NCBI RefSeq assembly: GCF_902167635.1
Contig: NZ_CABHMS010000004.1
Location: 496,001-560,000, forward strand
DNA length: 64,000 nt
From: Chitinophaga vietnamensis
GTDB taxonomy: Bacteria > Bacteroidota > Bacteroidia > Chitinophagales > Chitinophagaceae
Reading direction: 5' to 3'
Positions 8,481-16,486 of this stretch are shown here, piece after piece. Numbering within the stretch: the first letter of the stretch is position 1; each line of letters begins with the position of its first letter. The translations under genes were made by a program, and so were the position numbers. The notes beneath the pieces are model-generated. The model saw nothing but the letters and a program-made list of their open reading frames with translations. It made no database searches and was not told the origin of the DNA.

Positions 8481-9434
8481 ATGGAAAACAAGAACCAACA
8501 AGAACATGTGCATTTATTGATCATCGGTTCAGGCCCTGCCGGATATACCGCTGCCATTTATGCCGCCAGAGCAAATCTTAAACCCGTATTGTACCAGGGT
8601 ATACAACCCGGCGGGCAACTCACCATCACCACAGAAGTAGAAAACTATCCCGGCTACCCCGAAGGTATTCAAGGCCCGGAAATGATGGTGGATTTTGAGA
8701 AACAAGCTACCCGCATGGGCGCCGATATCCGCTATGGTATGGCCTCTTCTGTAGATTTCAGTCAACAGCCTTATAAAGTAACGATCGATGAGGATAAAGT
8801 GATCTCCGCAGATGCAGTGATCATCGCCACCGGCGCTTCTGCCAAATGGCTCGGTATCCCGTCAGAACAACGTCTCAACGGTAGCGGTGTTTCCGCCTGC
8901 GCCGTTTGCGACGGTTTCTTCTTCCGTGGTAAAGAAGTCGCCATCGTTGGCGCCGGCGATACCGCCGCAGAAGAAGCGCTCTATCTCTCAAAAATGTGCA
9001 GCACCGTGCATATGCTGGTACGCCGTCATGAAATGCGCGCGTCTAAAGTAATGCAGGACCGCGTACTCAAAACTTCCAATATCATCGTTTACTGGAACAG
9101 CGAAACGGAAGAAGTGCTCGGCGAAAACAAAGTGGAAGCAGTAAAGATCCGTAACAACAAAACCAACGAGATCAAAACTGTTCCCATCAGCGCATTTTTC
9201 GTGGCAATAGGCCACCAGCCTAATTCCGCCATCTTCAAAGATTACCTGGAACTCGATGATCAGGATTATATCAAAACAGTTCCCGGCTCTACGCGCACCA
9301 GCATCGAAGGCGTTTTTGCCTGCGGCGATGTGCAGGACAAGATCTACCGCCAGGCTGTAACTGCCGCCGGTAGCGGATGTATGGCCGCGCTGGATGCAGA
9401 AAGATATCTCTCTGCTAAAGAACATCAACAATAA
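8481..9434 (+). CDS. trxB: Thioredoxin-disulfide reductase
   Basis: 317 residues. FAD-binding GSGPAGYTAAIYAARA near the N-terminus, the redox pair Cys140/Cys143 in SACAVCDGFFF, the NADPH-binding GAGDTAAEEALYLS, and the C-terminal FAD motif GVFACGDVQDKIYRQAVTAAGSGCMAA are all present and in order. It uses NADPH to reduce thioredoxin in the cytoplasm. The frame is open further upstream, but ATG 8481 gives the normal N-terminus and starts after the DUF4249 stop. A hairpin follows at 9456-9488. Confidence 0.95.
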   Translation: MENKNQQEHVHLLIIGSGPAGYTAAIYAARANLKPVLYQGIQPGGQLTITTEVENYPGYPEGIQGPEMMVDFEKQATRMGADIRYGMASSVDFSQQPYKVTIDEDKVISADAVIIATGASAKWLGIPSEQRLNGSGVSACAVCDGFFFRGKEVAIVGAGDTAAEEALYLSKMCSTVHMLVRRHEMRASKVMQDRVLKTSNIIVYWNSETEEVLGENKVEAVKIRNNKTNEIKTVPISAFFVAIGHQPNSAIFKDYLELDDQDYIKTVPGSTRTSIEGVFACGDVQDKIYRQAVTAAGSGCMAALDAERYLSAKEHQQ

Positions 9435-9455
9435 TAATTACAAATTAAGAAGGCC

Positions 9456-9488
9456 AGCCCTTGATGTGCGCAAAGCGCATCAAGGGCT
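9456..9488. repeat. Palindromic hairpin, core type shared with 61476-61508
   Basis: A 14-bp stem (9456-9469 with 9475-9488, one G-T wobble) with a 5-nt loop. Arms begin AGCCCTTGA and end TCAAGGGCT. No T-run follows, so it is not a standard terminator. An element with the same arms, stem length and loop size is the centre of the large palindrome at 61416-61570. Confidence 0.7.
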
Positions 9489-9517
9489 TCCTCCCTTATT
9501 AATGCAGCGCTTTTTTT

Positions 9518-9868
9518 ATGTTGACGATCGCCCTTGAACAGGCCCGCTTTCACGCGTTTCACGGTTATTATCCAGAGGAAACGATTATCGGCAACGAGTT
9601 TCTGCTGGATATCATTGTTCGTATATCCGGCGCCGTGCCCGTAGATGATCTTTCCGAAACAGTCAATTACCAGGGCATCTACGAAGTGGCGAAAGCTGCA
9701 ATGGCCATGCCCAAACCCTTACTGGAAGAGGTGGTGTATGAAATCACCGCCGCACTCAAACAACGTTATCCTGTTATCCGGCACAGTATCGTCACCCTGC
9801 GCAAATTGAATCCGCCAATGGGCGCTCCTATCCGCAATTCCATGGTATCGCTGGAGAAAGACTACTGA
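9518..9868 (+). CDS. folB: Dihydroneopterin aldolase
   Basis: 116 residues, normal for FolB, which converts 7,8-dihydroneopterin to 6-hydroxymethyl-dihydropterin and glycolaldehyde in folate synthesis. Family blocks are ARFHAFHGYYPEETIIGNEFLLDI near the N-terminus (with the conserved GYYPEE), DDLSETVNYQGIYEVAKAAM, the conserved Glu in LLEEVVYEITAAL, and the strand VTLRKLNPPMGAPI at the C-terminus. It is downstream of trxB with the hairpin 9456-9488 between them. No other folate gene is adjacent. Confidence 0.9.
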   Translation: MLTIALEQARFHAFHGYYPEETIIGNEFLLDIIVRISGAVPVDDLSETVNYQGIYEVAKAAMAMPKPLLEEVVYEITAALKQRYPVIRHSIVTLRKLNPPMGAPIRNSMVSLEKDY

Positions 9869-9948
9869 TTTTTCTTGTTTACTGCTGAGGTTCCAATTGC
9901 TTATTTTCGTAGATTTATGCCTATTAGTTAATCAACAAAACCTGTCCT

Positions 9949-10704
9949 ATGTTGAAACGGATAATGGCCTTTTCCTTTTTATTGCTGGCAGCTTTTACTG
10001 TCAAAGCACAAAGTGTAGACGAAATGGTGGAGCAAGCAAAACAACTGGAAAAACAGATGAAAGAAGAAAGCGCCTATGATAAAGACAGGGAAGTGCTCAA
10101 GATACAACCCAATCAGCTCAGCGCGTTGATACATGCCAGTGAAATGGCCTCCCGCATTGGTAACCGCCAGAAAAGCAAAGACGATAAATCAAATTATTTC
10201 AATCAGGCTAAGAACTACGCCCAACAAGCGCTGAAGATAGATCCTAACAGCGCCGATGCCAATTACGCCATGGCTGTAGCTATGGGACGGATGGCACTCA
10301 TCTCTGGCGCAAAAGACAAAGTAGCCGCCTCCAAAGATGTAAAAAAATATGCCGAACTGGCCATCAAATTCAATCCCAACCTCGGCCCCGCCTATCATGT
10401 GCTCGGCAAATGGAACTACGAAGTAGCCACGCTGAATGTATTCGAACGCAGCGCCGCTAAAATGCTCTTCGGCGGATTGCCGGATGGCTCCATCGCCAAA
10501 GCGATCGCCAATTATGAAAAATGCCGCCAGCTCGATCCGGGCTTCATCCTGAATTATTATGAACTGGCCCGCGCTTATAAATACAACGACCAGCAAGACA
10601 AGGCCATCGAGGTGCTGAAAAAAGCGCTGACATTACGCAGCGTCGCGCAGGATGATAATAGCATCAAGGCCGATTGCAAAAAAATGCTGGACGATCTGCA
10701 ATAA
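9949..10704 (+). CDS. Secreted TPR-repeat protein
   Basis: 251 residues with a signal peptide (MLKRIMAFSFLLLAAFTVKAQS). The rest is helical and contains tetratricopeptide-like units with the DPNSADANYAMAVAMGRMA and NPNLGPAYHVLGKWNYEVA patterns, then DPGFILNYYELARAYKYNDQQDKAIEVLKKAL. It is likely periplasmic and binds other proteins. It resembles regulator-of-microtubule-dynamics-type TPR proteins of Bacteroidetes, but no function can be given. It ends 5 nt from the converging MATE gene. Confidence 0.75.
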   Translation: MLKRIMAFSFLLLAAFTVKAQSVDEMVEQAKQLEKQMKEESAYDKDREVLKIQPNQLSALIHASEMASRIGNRQKSKDDKSNYFNQAKNYAQQALKIDPNSADANYAMAVAMGRMALISGAKDKVAASKDVKKYAELAIKFNPNLGPAYHVLGKWNYEVATLNVFERSAAKMLFGGLPDGSIAKAIANYEKCRQLDPGFILNYYELARAYKYNDQQDKAIEVLKKALTLRSVAQDDNSIKADCKKMLDDLQ

Positions 10705-10709
10705 TCAAT

Positions 10710-12041
10710 CTATATCTCTTTCCCCTTCCACCTGCCACTGCGCAGGTACCAAAAGCTCAGGCTGAAAATAATGATCCAGTACACGAAATCCGCGCCCCAG
10801 GCCAGTTTCAGCGGACTTTGCATGCGCTCTATCACAATATCGCAATAGACCAGGTAGCCAATTACCGCGATGATCTCCGTGAAGAGGTTCATACGGGTAT
10901 TGCCGGTGCCTGTTACGCCGCTCAGCGTTACCGCCGCAATGGCCATCAGCAGGGTGCTGAGTGTGATCACACGGATAGAAGGAATGGCGGCGGTGATCAG
11001 CGTAGCATCACTGGTATAGATGTGCAGCAGGGTATGCGGGAAAAGATTCACCAGGATACATACGGTGGTGGCGCATCCCAGGCTGATCAGCACGATCTTC
11101 CGGATGGCGGTGGGCACCAGGTCTGACCGTCCCTGGCCGATCACATTGCTCACCATCGTGTTACAGGTGGCTGCCAGCGCCCAGGTGAAGATGCCAAAGA
11201 ACCCGAAGACGCTGCGCAACATATTGGAAATGGCCAGGGGCCGCTCTCCCAGGTGTTCAATGAAAATGAAGAAGATAAACCAGCTGCCAATACTGAACAG
11301 GAATTGCACAATGATCGGCGCCGATACGTCCAGGATACCCTTCATAATTGCCCACTGCGGTCGTAGATAACGGAAAAGGCTATACTTTTTTTGATAACCG
11401 TTGATAAAGAGAAAACCAAATGCTACCAGGAAACCGGTGGCCTCGGCGATCACTGATGCCGTGGCAGCGCCATTGAGCCCAAGCGCCGGCATCCCGAACT
11501 TTCCGAAGATGAGGGTATAATCAAAGAAGATGTTCACCGCTTCCTGGCAAAGGGATATCGGGACTAATATCTTCGTATGGCCGCTACCGATATAAAAGGC
11601 ATCCGCCATGTTGAGCAGCATCAGCAGAGGAAGTCCCCAGATACGGATACGGATAAACGAAACTGCCGCCGCGCAGATATGCGGGTCGTGCAGACTTTTG
11701 GAGAAGAACCAGGGCGCCGCAGCGAGCGTAAGCACGATCGCCAGCAGGGAAAAGAAAAGGCCTACCTGCAGGCCATTGGTAAACAACTGCCCGATGCCAC
11801 TGTGCTGCCGCTGCCCCGCACGCCGGGCAATCAGCACCTGCAAGCCATTGTTAAGGCCATAGGCAATCATATACATCACGAGATAGTAGATACCGGCGAT
11901 GCCATTGGCCGCCAGCTCAAACTCCCCCAGGCGCCCGAGGAAGGCGGTATTGGTCATATGATTGATCTGGGGAATGATCAAGGCCAGGCAAATAGGGGCT
12001 CCAATCCTGATGATCTGTCTGTTGCTTACTTCCAGTTGCAT
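10710..12041 (-). CDS. MATE family multidrug efflux transporter
   Basis: 443 residues with about 12 transmembrane segments in two similar halves. The N-terminal half contains ICLALIIPQINHMTNTAFLGRLG with its conserved conserved-position Asn and Gln residues, and the second half repeats the pattern at IIVQFLFSIGSWFIFFIFIEHLG. MATE proteins export cationic drugs, dyes or metabolites with a Na+ or H+ gradient. The ATG at 12041 follows a perfect minus-strand TAnnTTTG element (12068-12061) by 19 nt. Divergent from DUF3822 and converging with the TPR gene. Substrate unknown. Confidence 0.88.
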   Translation of the reverse strand: MQLEVSNRQIIRIGAPICLALIIPQINHMTNTAFLGRLGEFELAANGIAGIYYLVMYMIAYGLNNGLQVLIARRAGQRQHSGIGQLFTNGLQVGLFFSLLAIVLTLAAAPWFFSKSLHDPHICAAAVSFIRIRIWGLPLLMLLNMADAFYIGSGHTKILVPISLCQEAVNIFFDYTLIFGKFGMPALGLNGAATASVIAEATGFLVAFGFLFINGYQKKYSLFRYLRPQWAIMKGILDVSAPIIVQFLFSIGSWFIFFIFIEHLGERPLAISNMLRSVFGFFGIFTWALAATCNTMVSNVIGQGRSDLVPTAIRKIVLISLGCATTVCILVNLFPHTLLHIYTSDATLITAAIPSIRVITLSTLLMAIAAVTLSGVTGTGNTRMNLFTEIIAVIGYLVYCDIVIERMQSPLKLAWGADFVYWIIIFSLSFWYLRSGRWKGKEI

Positions 12042-12060
12042 ATGTTCGGTTCGTAGTACG

Positions 12061-12068
12061 CAAAGGTA
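12061..12068 (-). promoter_or_regulatory. TAnnTTTG promoter core of the MATE gene
   Basis: Reads TACCTTTG on the minus strand, a full -7 match, giving a leader of about 15 nt. No TTG is seen 17-23 nt further upstream. Confidence 0.45.
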
Positions 12069-12130
12069 AATTTACTAACAGGTATTTAACACGAAATAGT
12101 TATTATTGTATCTCATTTGAAATGTAAAAC

Positions 12131-13006
12131 ATGCCCGTGGCTTACAACATCCATCCTGCATTTACAGTAGACGATGAAACGTTGCTGGAAACCGACCTCA
12201 CGGCCTGTCACCTCCTGGTGCTGGTAGGTAGCGGTACGTTCAGTTATGTAGTATACGAACCTGCGGAGAAGAAGTTCCTGGCCTTGAAGTCTTATCATTT
12301 CCAGCCACAAAAGCTGGCCCTCGCCGATCTGGAAATGATAGAAGAAGTGTTTGAGATGGACAAACTGTTGTTTACCGCCTTCAAATCCACACTGCTGGCC
12401 TTTGACACGGGGGCGGGCGTGCTGGTGCCACAGGAAATTTACAACGCCTCACTGAAAAAAGATTACCTGCACCTGTCGCAACCCGCCAGGATACAGGAAG
12501 CCATACTGGCCGATCAGCTGCCAGGCGCGCCGGCCGTGAATGTGTACGGGCTTGATAAAGACCTGTTAGGCTTCCTGCGGAAAGAGTTTTCCACCGACCT
12601 GGTAATGCATGCCAATACTGCCTTGCTGCAGGCATATCCGCTGGATCTCGATTATCATCATGCCGACGGTGTGGCCTTTGTAGAAGTACAGCGCAATACC
12701 GTCACTTTTACAATATATGTTGCCGGTAAATTATTGATACAGCAGGAAAATGAGTACCAGAGCGGCCTCGACGTAGTATATGCGTTGGTGAGCACCCTGC
12801 GGCAGCTGAACGTCAACGAACAACAGATAAAAGTAAAACTTTCCGGAGCGCTCGATAAAGACAGTGCAGTATACCGCGAGATGTATAAATTCATACCCCG
12901 CCTGGAATGGGCGCAACGTTTACCGGGTTTCCGCTATATCACCAGGATGCAGGAGATTCCCGGCTATTATTTTCACAACCTGTATGCGTTAGCATTATGC
13001 GTATAA
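12131..13006 (+). CDS. DUF3822 family protein
   Basis: 291 residues, soluble. DUF3822 proteins look like actin/hexokinase-fold (ASKHA) relatives. Here the two halves show HLLVLVGSGTFSYVVYEPAEKKFLAL and later DGVAFVEVQRNTVTFTIYVAGKLLIQQ, followed by the acidic/aromatic end of the domain. It overlaps the next gene, rsmD, by 10 nt and begins a conserved run DUF3822-rsmD-coaD-thioesterase. The tight overlap suggests translational coupling, but no biochemical role is known for the family. Confidence 0.85.
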   Translation: MPVAYNIHPAFTVDDETLLETDLTACHLLVLVGSGTFSYVVYEPAEKKFLALKSYHFQPQKLALADLEMIEEVFEMDKLLFTAFKSTLLAFDTGAGVLVPQEIYNASLKKDYLHLSQPARIQEAILADQLPGAPAVNVYGLDKDLLGFLRKEFSTDLVMHANTALLQAYPLDLDYHHADGVAFVEVQRNTVTFTIYVAGKLLIQQENEYQSGLDVVYALVSTLRQLNVNEQQIKVKLSGALDKDSAVYREMYKFIPRLEWAQRLPGFRYITRMQEIPGYYFHNLYALALCV

Positions 13007-13551
13007 TCGGAGGAGCGAGTGGAGGCAGAAGATTTCAACCACCTGCAAAAATGCCTAATACCAGGCCTACTACAGACATCGCAAAGGGCGGCCTGTTCAA
13101 TATCATCGAAAACAACCTGGACATTCCATCTTTAAAAACATTGGACCTGTTTGGCGGCACCGGCAGCATCAGCTATGAGCTGGCATCGCGCGGCGCTACC
13201 AATATGACCATCGTGGAAAAAGATCCGTCTATGGCAGAATATATCCGTAAAACAGCCAAAGCGCTTGATATCGACACGCTCAACATCGTGAAGATGGACG
13301 CATTCCGCTACCTGCAGCAATGCACCGAAAAATTCGATTTCATCTTCGCCGATCCGCCCTACGCCATGGATGCCATGGCGCAGCTGCCTTTGCTCGTTTT
13401 TGAACGGGAACTGCTGCATCCCGAAGGATGGCTCGTGATAGAACATACCCATCACAATAATTTCAAACAATATTCATATTACCGGTCGGAAAGAAGTTAT
13501 GGGGGCACCACCTTTTCCATCTTCATCAACAGGGAAGAGCTGAAACGCTGA
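12997..13551 (+). CDS. rsmD: 16S rRNA (guanine(966)-N(2))-methyltransferase
   Basis: 184 residues from ATG 12997. N-terminal RIIGGASGGRRFQPP matches the RsmD RNA-binding segment, the SAM-binding loop is TLDLFGGTGSISYELASRGA, and the catalytic motif IV is FADPPYAMD. The C-terminus WLVIEHTHH...GGTTFSIF also fits. The enzyme methylates G966 (E. coli numbering) of the small-subunit rRNA. The frame is open upstream, but this ATG gives the family N-terminus and overlaps the DUF3822 stop by 10 nt. It is followed after 37 nt by coaD, a pairing common in many bacteria. Confidence 0.93.
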   Translation: MRIIGGASGGRRFQPPAKMPNTRPTTDIAKGGLFNIIENNLDIPSLKTLDLFGGTGSISYELASRGATNMTIVEKDPSMAEYIRKTAKALDIDTLNIVKMDAFRYLQQCTEKFDFIFADPPYAMDAMAQLPLLVFERELLHPEGWLVIEHTHHNNFKQYSYYRSERSYGGTTFSIFINREELKR

Positions 13552-13588
13552 CCCGTAGCAGATTCCGTCATATATAAAACAATAACTT

Positions 13589-14065
13589 ATGAGAACATGC
13601 CTGTTTCCGGGAACTTTCGACCCCATCACCCTCGGTCATACCGACGTGATCAACAGGGGCCTCGATCTGTTCGACAAACTAGTGATCGGCATTGGCTACA
13701 ACAGCAACAAGAAACCCATGTTCCCGCTGGAAGAACGTATTGCCTGGATCAGGGAAATCTATAAAGATGACCACCGGGTAGAAGTGGCAGCGTATGAAGG
13801 GCTGACGATAGATTTTTGTAAGAAGATTGACGCGCGCTACATCTTACGCGGCATCCGCTATGTGAGCGACTTTGAGTACGAAAAAGCCATCGCTGATGTA
13901 AATCGCACCATCGCGCCCGGCATCGAAACCATTTTCCTTACCTGCGTACCTGAATATTCCAGTATTGCCTCTACATTGGTGAGAGATATCTACCGCAATG
14001 GCGGCGATGTTTCGTCTTTTGTGCCGGCGGCTGTATTGGAGGGAATTAAAAAGGTCAACATCTAA
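13589..14065 (+). CDS. coaD: Phosphopantetheine adenylyltransferase
   Basis: 158 residues. The nucleotidyltransferase signature GTFDPITLGHTDVI at residues 8-21 includes the TxxxH-type motif, and EYSSIASTLVRDIYRNGGDVSSFVP near the C-terminus is the second ATP-binding block. It transfers AMP from ATP to 4'-phosphopantetheine, the penultimate step of coenzyme A synthesis. It sits in the rsmD-coaD order typical of many genomes and is followed after 12 nt by a thioesterase. Confidence 0.95.
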   Translation: MRTCLFPGTFDPITLGHTDVINRGLDLFDKLVIGIGYNSNKKPMFPLEERIAWIREIYKDDHRVEVAAYEGLTIDFCKKIDARYILRGIRYVSDFEYEKAIADVNRTIAPGIETIFLTCVPEYSSIASTLVRDIYRNGGDVSSFVPAAVLEGIKKVNI

Positions 14066-14077
14066 AAAGATAAAATT

Positions 14078-14509
14078 ATGAAAGCGATCTGGCATTCACT
14101 GGATGTATCACTGGATCAGTTAAATGAGATGGGGGCCAATACCATGGCGGCTTACCTGGGAATGGAGTTTACAGAGATCGGCCCTGATTACCTAAAAATA
14201 ATGATGCCCGTAAACCATAAAACCGTACAACCCTATGGTCTGTTGCACGGAGGCGCTTCTGCCGCCCTGGCTGAAACCGTTGGCAGCGTGGCATCTGCGC
14301 TGATCATCGATCCTGCCAAGCAAATCTGTGTGGGCATGGAGATCAATGCCAACCATATCCGTGGCGTGAGAGAAGGATATGTGCATGCCGTTGCCAAACC
14401 GCTGCACATCGGCTCTGCGAGCCATGTGTGGGATATCCGTATTACCGACGACCACCACAAACTGGTTTGCGCCAGCCGCCTCACGGTAGCCATCCTCGCA
14501 AAACGATAA
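14078..14509 (+). CDS. Hotdog-fold thioesterase (PaaI/MenI-like)
   Basis: 143 residues. The central helix HGGASAALAETVGSVAS with its conserved Gly-Gly and Glu is the active-site segment of PaaI/YdiI/MenI-type acyl-CoA thioesterases, and ANHIRGVREGYVHAVAKPLHIGS is the following strand pair. These enzymes release CoA from acyl- or aroyl-CoA; the MenI subgroup acts on DHNA-CoA in menaquinone synthesis. It is directly after coaD (12 nt), suggesting one transcript. No menaquinone genes are adjacent, so the substrate is open. Confidence 0.85.
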   Translation: MKAIWHSLDVSLDQLNEMGANTMAAYLGMEFTEIGPDYLKIMMPVNHKTVQPYGLLHGGASAALAETVGSVASALIIDPAKQICVGMEINANHIRGVREGYVHAVAKPLHIGSASHVWDIRITDDHHKLVCASRLTVAILAKR

Positions 14510-14517
14510 TATAATCG

Positions 14518-14552
14518 TAGCTGCACCGGGCATACCGGTGCAGCTATTTATA
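14518..14552. terminator. Bidirectional terminator between thioesterase and Nudix genes
   Basis: A 12-bp perfect stem (14518-14529 with 14535-14546) with a 5-nt loop, between two converging genes. Short T-rich stretches follow on each strand. The right arm comes within a few bases of the Nudix gene's stop. Confidence 0.7.
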
Positions 14553-15171
14553 TCATGTTCGCTTCCCTGAATACTTCCCTGATATTTTCATAAGAGAATT
14601 GCAGGTACTTGTTCACATTTTCTTTCCTGATCCACTGGATATCGAGAATATCTTCCTCGATTTGCGGTACCGTTAACTCTTTTCCGGTGAATAACATGCG
14701 GTACCAATAGGTATGCTTCAGTACCTTTTTGTTTTTCATGGGGTAGTAGTGGAAGGTTTCGTTGATCTTGGTTAGCAGGGTAACGTTATGTAATCCTGTT
14801 TCTTCCGCAACTTCGCGCAGGGCGCAGCTTTCCAGGTCTTCACCGGGGTCCTGTTTGCCTTTGGGCAGATCCCATTTGCCGCGGCGGAACATCATCAGTA
14901 CGTCGCCTGCATCATTGGTAACCAATCCGCCGGCCGCTACCAGCACGGTAAAGTGAAGGGATACTTTTTTCAGCAACTGCTTCACATCTTCACGAATAAA
15001 AACAGCGGCGTGTCTTTCTCCTTCTTCCAGTTGCAATAATATATGATCGATCTGTTCTGTGTCAGGATCATGGAATATTTCAGCGTCTGCATACCCGGCC
15101 GGGATGGCTGTTTCCCCGGCGCACAGCAGCAATGGGCGCTCATTCAGATAAATAGTGACGTTTGCTTGCAT
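14548..15171 (-). CDS. NUDIX hydrolase
   Basis: 207 residues. The Nudix box is complete: G-KQDPG-E-DLESCAL-REVAEETGL, matching GX5EX7REUXEEXGU. An extra N-terminal region of about 65 residues precedes the Nudix domain, which begins at VLVAAGGLVTNDAGDVLMMFRRG. The lysine-rich DLPKGKQDPGE around the box is common in diadenosine/diphosphoinositol-polyphosphate-type hydrolases, but the substrate cannot be fixed. It is divergent from pyrE, and its ATG is 6 nt from a perfect TAnnTTTG element, so the mRNA should be leaderless. Confidence 0.9.
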   Translation of the reverse strand: MQANVTIYLNERPLLLCAGETAIPAGYADAEIFHDPDTEQIDHILLQLEEGERHAAVFIREDVKQLLKKVSLHFTVLVAAGGLVTNDAGDVLMMFRRGKWDLPKGKQDPGEDLESCALREVAEETGLHNVTLLTKINETFHYYPMKNKKVLKHTYWYRMLFTGKELTVPQIEEDILDIQWIRKENVNKYLQFSYENIREVFREANMI

Positions 15172-15176
15172 GCGTG

Positions 15177-15184
15177 CAAAAGTA
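15177..15184 (-). promoter_or_regulatory. TAnnTTTG element giving a leaderless Nudix mRNA
   Basis: TACTTTTG on the minus strand, a full -7 match, ends 5 nt before the start codon at 15171. Transcription would begin at or just before the ATG. Confidence 0.45.
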
Positions 15185-15240
15185 ATAAGGATGATTTAAT
15201 TGAAAGGAGAGGTAATGTAAAATAATTACGATTAAATCGA

Positions 15241-15248
15241 TAATTTTG
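15241..15248 (+). promoter_or_regulatory. TAnnTTTG element of pyrE (near-leaderless)
   Basis: TAATTTTG, a full -7 match, ends 8 nt before ATG 15257, leaving a leader of about 4 nt. No TTG lies 17-23 nt upstream. Confidence 0.45.
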
Positions 15249-15256
15249 GCGCTTGT

Positions 15257-15892
15257 ATGACTAAAGTAAGCGAAAAACAAGTTGCAGAAAGACTGCTGCA
15301 GGTGCAGGCAGTGAAGTTAAGCCCGGCGCAGCCCTTCACATGGGCTTCCGGCTGGAAATCTCCTATCTATTGCGATAACAGGAAGATACTGTCTTACCCT
15401 TATGTACGTGACTATATCAAATCCGAGTTATGCAATGTGGTATTTGAAACATTTCCTGATGCAGCCGTGATCGCGGGCGTAGCCACTGCGGGTATCCCGC
15501 ATGGCGCGCTGGTAGCGGATCAGCTGAAACTGCCTTTCATTTATGTGCGTTCCAAACCCAAGGAACACGGCATGGGCAACCAGATCGAAGGCGTATTGCA
15601 GCCTGGTCAGCCGGTAGTGGTGATAGAAGATCTGATCTCCACCGGCAAAAGTAGCCTGGAAGCCGTACAGGCGATCCGTGCTGCCGGCGGTGAAGTGATC
15701 GGCATGGTATCGATCTTCAACTATGGCTTCGATATAGCCGTGAAAGCTTTTGAAGCAGCTGGCGTACCTTTTCATTCGCTGAGCAATTACAACGCCATGA
15801 TCGCGCTGGCAGAAGAAAAGGGCATCGTCTCCTCCGATGATATCGCTACGCTGCAAGCCTGGAGAAGCGCTCCTGATCAATGGGGCAAGTAA
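15257..15892 (+). CDS. pyrE: Orotate phosphoribosyltransferase
   Basis: 211 residues. The PRPP-binding motif VVVIEDLISTGKSSLEAVQA is complete, and FTWASGWKSPIYCDNRKILSYP near the N-terminus is the family's orotate/PRPP region. It forms OMP from orotate and PRPP in pyrimidine synthesis. No other pyr gene is near. The -7 element 8 nt before the ATG leaves no room for an attenuator, so classical leader-based pyrE control is not expected here. Confidence 0.95.
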   Translation: MTKVSEKQVAERLLQVQAVKLSPAQPFTWASGWKSPIYCDNRKILSYPYVRDYIKSELCNVVFETFPDAAVIAGVATAGIPHGALVADQLKLPFIYVRSKPKEHGMGNQIEGVLQPGQPVVVIEDLISTGKSSLEAVQAIRAAGGEVIGMVSIFNYGFDIAVKAFEAAGVPFHSLSNYNAMIALAEEKGIVSSDDIATLQAWRSAPDQWGK

Positions 15893-15940
15893 CAGCTACA
15901 TGATGTTTTTTCTGTATATTCGATTGACAAAATCAATTAT

Positions 15941-16315
15941 ATGCGTATCCTGAAATTAGTGATGTTGATGCTGGTGGTTACCGTTGCTACAGCCATGGCT
16001 CAACAGAAACAGAAATCCCTGCTGACAGCCAAGATCAGCACACCTACCGTTCAATGTGAATCCTGCAAGAACCGCATTGAAAGATATATGGCGCAGGAAG
16101 AAGGTGTTCAATCTGTAAAGGTGGATTACAAGAAACACACTGCTACAGTGAAATACTGGTCTGACCGTACCAACATCGAAAATATCAAAACAGGCATCGC
16201 CAATGCAGGATATGATGCAGACAACGTAACTGCCAATCCTGAATCATATGCCAAATTGCCTACATGCTGCAAAAAGCCGGAAGACGGCGGGGGCATGCCG
16301 GACAAGAAACATTAA
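15941..16315 (+). CDS. Secreted heavy-metal-associated (HMA) domain protein
   Basis: 124 residues with a signal peptide (MRILKLVMLMLVVTVATAMAQQ), then one HMA domain with the metal-binding pair in VQCESCKNRIERYM (a CxxC variant, Cys-Glu-Ser-Cys) and the typical VKVDYKKHTATVKY and IKTGIANAGYDAD. Two more cysteines lie in the tail (LPTCCKKPEDGGG). It is probably a periplasmic copper or other soft-metal binder. It stands alone between pyrE and a terminator; no P-type ATPase is in the window. Confidence 0.85.
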   Translation: MRILKLVMLMLVVTVATAMAQQKQKSLLTAKISTPTVQCESCKNRIERYMAQEEGVQSVKVDYKKHTATVKYWSDRTNIENIKTGIANAGYDADNVTANPESYAKLPTCCKKPEDGGGMPDKKH

Positions 16316-16328
16316 TAAGCTATTCCTG

Positions 16329-16359
16329 CTCCCGGTGCTTCCACACCGGGAGTTTTTTT
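16329..16359 (+). terminator. Terminator of the HMA gene
   Basis: A 9-bp perfect GC-rich stem (16329-16337 with 16344-16352), 6-nt loop and TTTTTTT right after. Classic rho-independent form. Confidence 0.9.
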
Positions 16360-16486
16360 AAAGCCCTGTGCTATCACTTCTTCCTCCACATACCCGGTAC
16401 TTTTCAATCCGCTGAAACATCATCTGGGCAGCATCCGGCAGTTTGTTGCCACCTGTACGCTGGCAGAGTTAACTTCACAGCTCAGC

